From Bacteroidota bacterium (GTDB lineage: Bacteria; Bacteroidota; Bacteroidia; Flavobacteriales; Schleiferiaceae), in assembly GCA_003023665.1 (NCBI GenBank), contig PXYR01000050.1:1-11526 (forward strand): a DNA stretch of 11,526 nucleotides, written 5' to 3'. Below, piece by piece: positions 6,275 through 11,526 of the stretch (position 1 is its first letter; each line of letters opens with the position of its first letter). The notes beneath the pieces are model-generated. The model saw only the letters and a program-made list of their open reading frames with translations, made no database searches and had not been told where the DNA came from. The translations under genes and the position numbers were made by a program.

Positions 6275-7900
6275 TTAGGAAACTCCAATCATTTGTTCAC
6301 GTTGGCTTCCAATCTTTGAATTGGTAATGTAGTCGTCGTATTCCACCATTTTATCCATTACACCGTTTGGAAAGATTTCAATGATTCTATTCGCTACAGT
6401 CTGATTTATGGTGTGATCATGCGAACTAAAAACCAAAGTTCCTTTGAAATCCTTCATACCATTATTTAGGGCCTGAATACTTTCTAGATCAAGGTGGTTG
6501 GTTGGTTCGTCCAAAAAGAGCAAATTGGCCTGTTGAAGCATCATTCTACTGAGCATACAACGTACTTTTTCTCCTCCGGAAAGTACACGAGCACTTTTGA
6601 AGACCTCTTCACCTGAGAACAGCATTTTTCCTAGGAACCCGCGAACAAATACTTCGTCCTTATTTTCTGGACTAAATTCTCGCAGCCAGTCCATGAGGTT
6701 GTCATCGGTGTCAAAGAATTCGGCATTTTCGTTTGGGAGGTATGCATTTTTAATGGTTTGACCGTAAGCAAAGGTTCCCGTGCTTGGCTGCTGATTCCCT
6801 GCAAGTATTTCATATAACGCAGTGAGTATTCTGTGATCATCTGCCAATAGAGCTACTTTATCGCCACGGTTGAGTTTGAAGCTCAGGTTTTGAAAAAGAA
6901 TATTCCCTTGTTCGTCATGGGCAGATAATCCATCAACTTCTAGAATTTGATCTCCAGCATCTCGCTCTTGTTCAAAAATAATGGCTGGATACATTCTTGA
7001 TGAAGCTTGGATTTCATCAACGTTAATTTTGTCCAACATCTTTTTTCTAGAAGTTGCCTGTTTACTTTTGGAGGCATTGGCAGCGAATCGTGAAATAAAT
7101 TCTTGCAACTCTTTGCGTTTATCCTCTGCCTTTTTATTTGCTGCTTGTCTTTGGCGCAGCGCCAATTGGGAGCTTTCGTACCAGAAACTGTAATTACCAG
7201 TGTACAGTTTAATTCGTTTAAAGTCTATATCAGCAATGTGGGTACAAACCGTGTCTAAAAAGTGACGGTCATGACTTACTACAATCACGGTATTTCTAAA
7301 GTCAATTAAAAAGTCTTCTAACCAAGAAATTGTCTTTAGATCCAAGTCATTAGTGGGCTCATCAAGGATGAGGATATCTGGATTTCCAAACAATGCTTGG
7401 GCAAGGAGAACCCGAACTTTTTTAGAGCCCTCCATATCTTTCATAAGGGTATAGTGATCGTCTGGGGAGATGCCTAAACCGCTAAGTAAGGTACCCGCGT
7501 CACTTTCTGCATTCCAACCGTCCATTTCTTCAAACTGTACTTCTAAGTCTGCGGCAATGAGTCCGTCTTCCTCATTGAAATCAGGCTTCATGTAGATAGC
7601 ATCTTTCTTTTGCATTAGATTCCAAAGAGGTTCGTTGCCTTGAATGACTGTATTCAATACTGTTTCCTCATCAAAGGCAAAGTGGTTTTGTGAGAGTACA
7701 GACATACGCTTCCCGCTCTCTAGGTTAACACCACCTGAATTCGGACTTATTTCTCCACTTAAGATTTTTAGAAATGTAGACTTACCAGCTCCATTAGCTC
7801 CTATCAATCCGTAACACCTTTCACCGTGGAATTTAATATTTACGTCTTCGAATAATACGCGCTTGCCAAATTGCAGCGTAACGTTTGAAACATTTAACAT
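6275..7900 (-). CDS. YbiT-like ABC-F family ATPase
   Basis: A 541-residue soluble protein with two ABC ATPase domains and no membrane segment, typical of ABC-F proteins that act on the ribosome (translation factors or target protection). Domain 1: Walker A GANGAGKS (34-41), Q-loop Gln71, Walker B ILILDEPTND (176-185), switch His210. Then a charged helical linker (about 240-300, P-site tip region, including KSKQATSRKKM). Domain 2: signature LSGGEK (440-445), Walker B LLFLDEPTNHLD (460-471), His494. Notably, the domain 1 signature is MEGSKK (about 156-161) and the domain 2 Walker A position reads LLADDHRIL (about 351-359), so one of the two composite ATP sites lacks both motifs. The overall order and the lack of an antibiotic-resistance-type long linker fit the YbiT branch, a housekeeping group in Bacteroidota. 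It has its own promoter 23 bp upstream of the ATG. Family assignment is firm; cellular role is not established. Confidence 0.95.
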   Translation of the reverse strand: MLNVSNVTLQFGKRVLFEDVNIKFHGERCYGLIGANGAGKSTFLKILSGEISPNSGGVNLESGKRMSVLSQNHFAFDEETVLNTVIQGNEPLWNLMQKKDAIYMKPDFNEEDGLIAADLEVQFEEMDGWNAESDAGTLLSGLGISPDDHYTLMKDMEGSKKVRVLLAQALFGNPDILILDEPTNDLDLKTISWLEDFLIDFRNTVIVVSHDRHFLDTVCTHIADIDFKRIKLYTGNYSFWYESSQLALRQRQAANKKAEDKRKELQEFISRFAANASKSKQATSRKKMLDKINVDEIQASSRMYPAIIFEQERDAGDQILEVDGLSAHDEQGNILFQNLSFKLNRGDKVALLADDHRILTALYEILAGNQQPSTGTFAYGQTIKNAYLPNENAEFFDTDDNLMDWLREFSPENKDEVFVRGFLGKMLFSGEEVFKSARVLSGGEKVRCMLSRMMLQQANLLFLDEPTNHLDLESIQALNNGMKDFKGTLVFSSHDHTINQTVANRIIEIFPNGVMDKMVEYDDYITNSKIGSQREQMIGVS

Positions 7901-7922
7901 GATTGCTGTTTTTAATGCGCGG

Positions 7923-7954
7923 CAAAGGTAGCTATACTAAAGGGTTAAAATAAA
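7923..7954 (-). promoter_or_regulatory. Promoter of the ABC-F gene
   Basis: On the minus strand TACCTTTG (7930 down to 7923) is a perfect TAnnTTTG. A weak -33 candidate TTTA lies at 7954-7951 with a 20 bp spacer. Predicted start of transcription is about 7918, giving a leader of roughly 18 nt. Confidence 0.55.
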
Positions 7955-8030
7955 CACATGATTGAAAAAGCTCTAAGGTGTGTTTTAAACTTTAATGAAT
8001 GTAATGTGTTGATTTTGAGAATGGTTTGAA

Positions 8031-8906
8031 ATGAACATACCTGTATTTACATATAATTTTAGAAAAACTCTCGGGAAATGGATGTTGTATGCAGCTATTT
8101 TCAGTTTCATTTTTCATCTAATTCTTCACTTGTTTCGGGCGTATATACCGGGTGGAATGGAGGCAGGTCTATTGAAAGATCCAATAAGTGCCATCTATAC
8201 TCCATTTAGTATACTACTTGTATACGAAGCGTATTTGATGATTTATTACCTCAGAAGAAGCACCACGCTTTATATCGCAAAGCAATACGAGGTAATTGCT
8301 TTGATTTTAATTCGTGGATTATTTAAAGACATGGCTGCTCTTGATTTACAAGAAAAGTTTTGGATGAGCCAGCACAATGTTGCCTTTTCCGTTGATCTGT
8401 TGAGCGTAGCTGTACTATTTATTCTTATTTATTGGTTTTACAGATTAAGCGGTACACTCAAGTATGCCGATTTTGAGGCTCAAGAACAAAAGGAGATGGG
8501 CGTTAAATTGAAGCAATTTGTCAAGTCAAAGCATTATTTGTCATTGATGCTATTCCTAGTTTTTGTAGTGCTTGGTGTACAGAGTTTCATTGATTGGGTA
8601 GTACCCACTTTTAACCATATTGAGCAAGCGAATATGATTGCTGTAAATGATATCTTTTTTGAGGAATTTTATAATTTCTTGATAGTCTCGGACGTAATCA
8701 TTCTTTTGCTGTCTCTTCTATACACAGATAATTTTCCGGTAATCATTAGGAATTCTTCGTTCGTTATTTCAACGGTCTTATTAAAGTTGTCTTTCACCGC
8801 AGAAGGATTACTGAGTCAAGGTTTGATTGTTTTAGGCGTTGCCTTTGGCGTTGGTATGCTTGCCATTCACAATCACTATAAGGAATTACAAAACCCGGAC
8901 GCTTAG
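8031..8906 (+). CDS. Polytopic membrane protein of unknown function
   Basis: A 291-residue integral membrane protein with about six or seven hydrophobic segments (roughly 18-36, 52-74, 118-137, 168-187, 214-232, 242-258, 262-280). There is no signal peptide and the first segment follows a short basic N-terminus. Between segments 2 and 3 lies a conserved-looking amphipathic stretch, LYIAKQYEVIALILIRGLFKDM (about 80-101 region), and after segment 5 the motif YTDNFPVIIRNSS (231-243); charged residues in such contexts hint at a functional loop, but I cannot name a family. Its stop codon (TAG 8904-8906) overlaps the stop of the convergent alkB gene. It is not an obvious partner of any neighbour. 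The ATG at 8031 is preceded by ATGGTTTGAA, a poor match to the -7 consensus, so the promoter is not resolved. Coding status is well supported by the hydrophobic pattern. Confidence 0.85.
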   Translation: MNIPVFTYNFRKTLGKWMLYAAIFSFIFHLILHLFRAYIPGGMEAGLLKDPISAIYTPFSILLVYEAYLMIYYLRRSTTLYIAKQYEVIALILIRGLFKDMAALDLQEKFWMSQHNVAFSVDLLSVAVLFILIYWFYRLSGTLKYADFEAQEQKEMGVKLKQFVKSKHYLSLMLFLVFVVLGVQSFIDWVVPTFNHIEQANMIAVNDIFFEEFYNFLIVSDVIILLLSLLYTDNFPVIIRNSSFVISTVLLKLSFTAEGLLSQGLIVLGVAFGVGMLAIHNHYKELQNPDA

Positions 8907-9928
8907 TTTTGAATTTTTGCATGCACTATATGCATGTAGAGCGGGGGAATCAAACTCAATAGCATCATTCCTGGGTAACCAGTGGGGAGTTGAGGACTCT
9001 CCTGGTGGTGATCTAAAAGAGGGTATTCTTTATTTGGCAAATAATGGTGGTCACTATGTCTGCTCAGTTCAAATAAAATGGCTCGTCCCCACATATGATT
9101 GGAATTCCAGCTGTGCCGTGGTTCAACATTTTCATATCTATAGGTGCTTGATTTCTTTCTAACAAGACCATAATGTTCTATGTATTGAACAGTTTCTAGT
9201 AAGAGCCAGCCTGTAATACTAGCTCCAACAAACCCCATAAGTACAGTACCTCCAAATAGTGCGTAAATGATGCATAATACTATTACTTGCACAAGGGTAT
9301 AATACATCATTTCGTTTCTTAGAATATTCCCGTTACTGCGCTTAATACCAATGCGCCAGGCGCTGAGATAACTCATGACAATTGACCTAATCCAGAATAG
9401 ATAAACCCATTCACCCTTTCGAGCCGTTGAGGCATCCTCAGGAGTTCCAACATTTCTATGATGCCCATAATTGTGTTCTAAGTAAAAATGGGTGTAAAGG
9501 GTTGTAGTGAGAAGCACCTTGGCTAAGAATTGGTCCATGCTATTGGTTTTATGTCCCAATTCATGTGCAATGTTGATGCCCATAACTCCACATAACATTC
9601 CATAGGATAGAACTCTACCAATTCTTGTGGTTATATCCATTGCTCCATCAATGTGGTAGAGCATATAAATTCCACAGAATAGCTGGACGGGCACAGAAAA
9701 ACGCAATGCCCATAGATAGAATCCGTTGTCTTTAACTTTAAGTCGATTCTCTTGCGTTAAGTTCGTAGCGTTGGGTTTTGTGACAAGCTCAATTATTGGT
9801 ATACATACAAAAGCTTCTAACACGGGTAGATAGGACCAAATTCCGTGTGAATGGAAGCTAATAATGGCCAGGACCGGTAAGGTATAGACAAATAGATACC
9901 TAAATTTTCCCATAGTGGATGTGTACAT
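8903..9928 (-). CDS. alkB: Alkane 1-monooxygenase (AlkB-type, non-haem di-iron)
   Basis: An integral-membrane di-iron hydroxylase that oxidises the terminal methyl group of alkanes or related alkyl chains, with electrons from rubredoxin. All histidine boxes are present (residues counted from the GTG at 9934): HELGHK (124-129), EHNYGHHRNVGTPEDAS (153-169), the AlkB-specific YIEHYGL (251-257), HSWNSNH (274-280) and RHSDHH (292-297), followed by the typical LPNKEYPLL and APQLPTGY-like (SPQLPTGY) end. These separate AlkB from fatty-acid desaturases. Hydrophobic segments surround the boxes. At about 341 residues it is shorter than the roughly 400-residue Pseudomonas type. No rubredoxin or rubredoxin reductase gene is in the window. 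The frame extends to GTG at 9934, but I prefer ATG 9928 because GTG abuts the terminator tail; ATG 9913 is also possible. No promoter is visible in the short gap, so it may depend on readthrough. The natural substrate is not fixed by sequence. Confidence 0.93.
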   Translation of the reverse strand: MYTSTMGKFRYLFVYTLPVLAIISFHSHGIWSYLPVLEAFVCIPIIELVTKPNATNLTQENRLKVKDNGFYLWALRFSVPVQLFCGIYMLYHIDGAMDITTRIGRVLSYGMLCGVMGINIAHELGHKTNSMDQFLAKVLLTTTLYTHFYLEHNYGHHRNVGTPEDASTARKGEWVYLFWIRSIVMSYLSAWRIGIKRSNGNILRNEMMYYTLVQVIVLCIIYALFGGTVLMGFVGASITGWLLLETVQYIEHYGLVRKKSSTYRYENVEPRHSWNSNHMWGRAILFELSRHSDHHYLPNKEYPLLDHHQESPQLPTGYPGMMLLSLIPPLYMHIVHAKIQN

Positions 9929-9945
9929 TTCCACTAAAATAAAAA

Positions 9946-9968
9946 AAGACCCGCATTTTGCGGGTCTT
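9946..9968 (-). terminator. Intrinsic terminator after the T9SS hydrolase gene
   Basis: Arms AAGACCCGCA (9946-9955) and TGCGGGTCTT (9959-9968) form a perfect 10 bp stem with a 3 nt loop. On the minus strand it is followed by TTTTTATTTT. It lies 20 bp after the hydrolase stop and ends just before the alkB start, so it should limit transcription from the hydrolase gene into alkB. Confidence 0.85.
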
Positions 9969-9987
9969 AGCGTGGTGTTAGCGAGTG

Positions 9988-11364
9988 TTATTCGGTAATC
10001 AGTATTTTAGCTGCCGTTCGCTCCCCGTTGCTAAAGGTTATGCCCAAATAATATTGGCCACTTTGAGCCAATTCTATCACATGGTCATCAAACTCCGCAA
10101 CTGTACGGCCTAGATCATCTATAACCTTAATATGACTGATTTCAATCGTGCTTTCTAGAGTTATAGGTCTGTTGGATACCGCAGGATTGGGATAAATTTT
10201 CAATCTCGGGTGTTCTTCAATCTCAGGTACGCTCAGATTAAAGCAAGCATCAGCAGTCACGTATTGACGCATGTTCCAGGGAACAGTGCACGAATTCATG
10301 TAACCCTGCCCGGAGTTCCAAGAAGCAAACATGGTCATCCATGGCTGGTCTGTAACTATTGGTCCTCTCATTGCTCCTCCAGCAATGGTTGTTTGTGTGG
10401 GATCACCGTTACCCATGCAGATTCTTCTTGCGGCTGTGTCACCATTCCATGCAGCCTCCATAAGGCTGTGTAGGAGTCTGGTGCCCAACCAATAATCTAA
10501 GGCGTCATTTTTTGTGACGTAGACACTGAATTGGCTGGAATCATTATCATAGGTGTTCGTAGTGAAATGAGTTGCCCAATAGACGTAATTATTGACCGTG
10601 TCCCCGCGGATAATCATGAATTCTTTGTTAGAATCAGGCACGCCCATGAAATTATACATGTCAATACATGTTCTTGGATCAGGTACTTGGTCCCAATCGG
10701 AGAGAGTCATTAGGTACAGGACATCATCTGGCATTGCCGCAAGACCGCTGTCCGTTTGTGTAGCAATGTCGTTTGGCCAGTCCTTGGTAAACCCAATAAA
10801 ACTTGCGCCTGCATCCGGCCAAACAAATCTACCGTTGGCACCCCAGCCGTCCGTAGCAAATTTTTTGAGACTCAACCAATTACTCATGGCTGCACCGGCA
10901 CTCATGCCGTGTATGCCCACACGAGTAGTATCTATTTTATCTGCATGGAGCATGGCCATTTCTTTCACCATTTGATAGGCACAACCGTAGTTATTGCTGT
11001 TGTCATAATTCCACTGCATGGTTACACTTACATAACCATGACTTGCCACAAATTCCCGGTAAAATTGACTTTCCCTGAAATAAACACTGTCGTTCAAGTT
11101 TTCATTGGAGGCACCCGGGAACCTAAAGACCACCGGACGTGGTGACTGAATCCCATTGGGGTAGGTAATTATACCGTGGATGGTATCCTGACATTCTAAT
11201 GTGGTATCTGGAGCCAGATAAAAGAATTGACTTGTAAAAGTTGAATCCCCAAAGGCACCGTAACCACTAGTAATGGGAGGAATGGGTCCTTCATATGCAA
11301 ATTGACTAAACAGAGTAAAGGGCAGAAAAAGTACCCCAATCACTAAAAAGGACTTGGGGTTCAT
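9988..11364 (-). CDS. Secreted alpha/beta-hydrolase with T9SS C-terminal sorting domain
   Basis: About 458 residues (numbered below from the upstream ATG at 11376). A signal peptide ends near FTLFSQ (residue 25). Residues about 60-290 form an alpha/beta-hydrolase domain: the nucleophile elbow G157-M-S159-A-G161 (GxSxG), a D-W-D-Q-V-P loop (227-232, Asp229 or Asp227 as acid) and a candidate His270 in WATHF. An oxyanion-type turn RFPGAS lies at 85-90. Residues about 391-462 are a Type IX secretion sorting domain with LKIYPNPA (392-399), a G-x-Y-x-L-G strand and the terminal KILITE, so the protein is exported to the cell surface or medium. It is probably an esterase or lipase; peptidase is possible; the substrate is unknown. 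I prefer ATG 11364 over 11376 because its upstream TTTATCAAAATGAA matches the exported-protein start at 6205. It follows a second T9SS gene by 15-27 bp, probably as one operon. Confidence 0.9.
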   Translation of the reverse strand: MNPKSFLVIGVLFLPFTLFSQFAYEGPIPPITSGYGAFGDSTFTSQFFYLAPDTTLECQDTIHGIITYPNGIQSPRPVVFRFPGASNENLNDSVYFRESQFYREFVASHGYVSVTMQWNYDNSNNYGCAYQMVKEMAMLHADKIDTTRVGIHGMSAGAAMSNWLSLKKFATDGWGANGRFVWPDAGASFIGFTKDWPNDIATQTDSGLAAMPDDVLYLMTLSDWDQVPDPRTCIDMYNFMGVPDSNKEFMIIRGDTVNNYVYWATHFTTNTYDNDSSQFSVYVTKNDALDYWLGTRLLHSLMEAAWNGDTAARRICMGNGDPTQTTIAGGAMRGPIVTDQPWMTMFASWNSGQGYMNSCTVPWNMRQYVTADACFNLSVPEIEEHPRLKIYPNPAVSNRPITLESTIEISHIKVIDDLGRTVAEFDDHVIELAQSGQYYLGITFSNGERTAAKILITE

Positions 11365-11391
11365 TTTGATAAACATAATTTACGGTACCTA

Positions 11392-11526
11392 TTAGTGAAC
11401 CACAATGAATTCTTCTCTCAATACTCCTTTGCCCACATCTATGGTAAGCCAGTAGTTGCCTCCAGGCAGTTTACTTAGATCAAAACCAATCTTATTTGAT
11501 GCCAAATACATGGGCTTCAAATCAAT
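11392..11526 (-). CDS. C-terminal end of a second T9SS-sorted protein (5' partial)
   Basis: On the minus strand a frame open to the right edge ends at TAA (11394-11392). Its 44 visible residues end with FDLSKLPGGNYWLTIDVGKG and then VLREEFIVVH. The pattern of hydrophobic strand, D-L-S-x-L-x-x-G-x-Y-W-L, a glycine turn and a final beta strand is that of a Type IX secretion sorting domain. It can be missed because it is short and has no start in the window. The TAA is 15 bp before the upstream ATG (27 bp before the preferred ATG) of the hydrolase gene, so the two are probably co-transcribed. The mature part of the protein, and therefore its function, lies outside the window. Confidence 0.8.
   Translation of the reverse strand: MDLKPMYLASNKIGFDLSKLPGGNYWLTIDVGKGVLREEFIVVH

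Noticed and set aside
6631..7193. Short frames within the ABC-F gene
   Set aside because: They are out-of-frame shadows of a gene with clear ATPase motifs.
8009..8028. Promoter for the 291-residue membrane protein
   Set aside because: TGATTTTG and ATGGTTTG are near matches to TAnnTTTG, but neither has a -33 TTG at 17-23 bp; too weak to call.
8839..9162. Plus-strand open frame spanning the convergent stop region
   Set aside because: It overlaps the end of the membrane-protein gene in another frame and runs antisense across the AlkB C-terminal histidine box; no coding character of its own.
10592..11145. Two overlapping plus-strand open frames of about 127-129 codons
   Set aside because: They overlap each other in different frames and are antisense to the T9SS hydrolase with its GxSxG and sorting domain; no promoter or domain supports them.
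1..11526. CRISPR array, insertion sequence, phage or toxin-antitoxin system
   Set aside because: No regularly spaced direct repeats, terminal inverted repeats, transposase or integrase motifs, or paired small genes are visible; the genes are housekeeping or accessory metabolic types with uniform composition.

Overview
The window looks like ordinary chromosomal DNA from a member of the Bacteroidota, most likely a marine Flavobacteriales-type organism. The grounds are: Type IX secretion (T9SS) C-terminal sorting domains on two proteins at the right end; several start sites with the Bacteroidota -7 promoter element TAnnTTTG; little Shine-Dalgarno sequence; and protein families with a Bacteroidota flavour (ClpS, the YbiT-like ABC-F protein, a divergent AlkB). 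Base composition is moderately AT-rich and even throughout. I see no insertion sequence, phage gene, CRISPR array or integrase.

Left part (1-2040, plus strand): the 3' end of a large protein of unknown function that enters from outside the window; then clpS, the N-degron adaptor of the Clp protease, with a promoter that touches its start codon; then a tRNA-Arg(ACG) gene with its own promoter and a strong, probably bidirectional hairpin terminator.

Centre (2061-7900, minus strand): a probable TPR lipoprotein, a SulP/SLC26 anion transporter with a STAS domain, an exported coiled-coil protein of unknown function with its own terminator, and a YbiT-like ABC-F ATPase. Gaps of about 70-100 bp, a terminator before the SulP gene, and separate promoters for the SulP and ABC-F genes suggest mostly single transcription units rather than one functional operon.

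Right part (8031-11526): a plus-strand polytopic membrane protein of unknown function converges on a minus-strand alkane 1-monooxygenase (AlkB), and their stop codons overlap. Upstream of alkB lies a secreted alpha/beta-hydrolase with a T9SS sorting domain, and 15-27 bp upstream of that is the tail of a second T9SS cargo gene cut by the window edge. This last gene is a short partial frame that is easy to miss. A terminator hairpin separates the hydrolase from alkB. A link between the hydrolase (ester cleavage outside the cell) and AlkB (terminal hydroxylation of alkyl chains in the membrane) is possible but is only inferred from adjacency.

No clearly novel multi-gene system is visible. The observations most worth a second look are the one-sided loss of ATP-site motifs in the ABC-F protein, the near-leaderless clpS promoter together with a Phe at the ClpS gatekeeper position, the AlkB / unknown membrane protein / secreted hydrolase neighbourhood, and the unrecognised large protein at the left edge.
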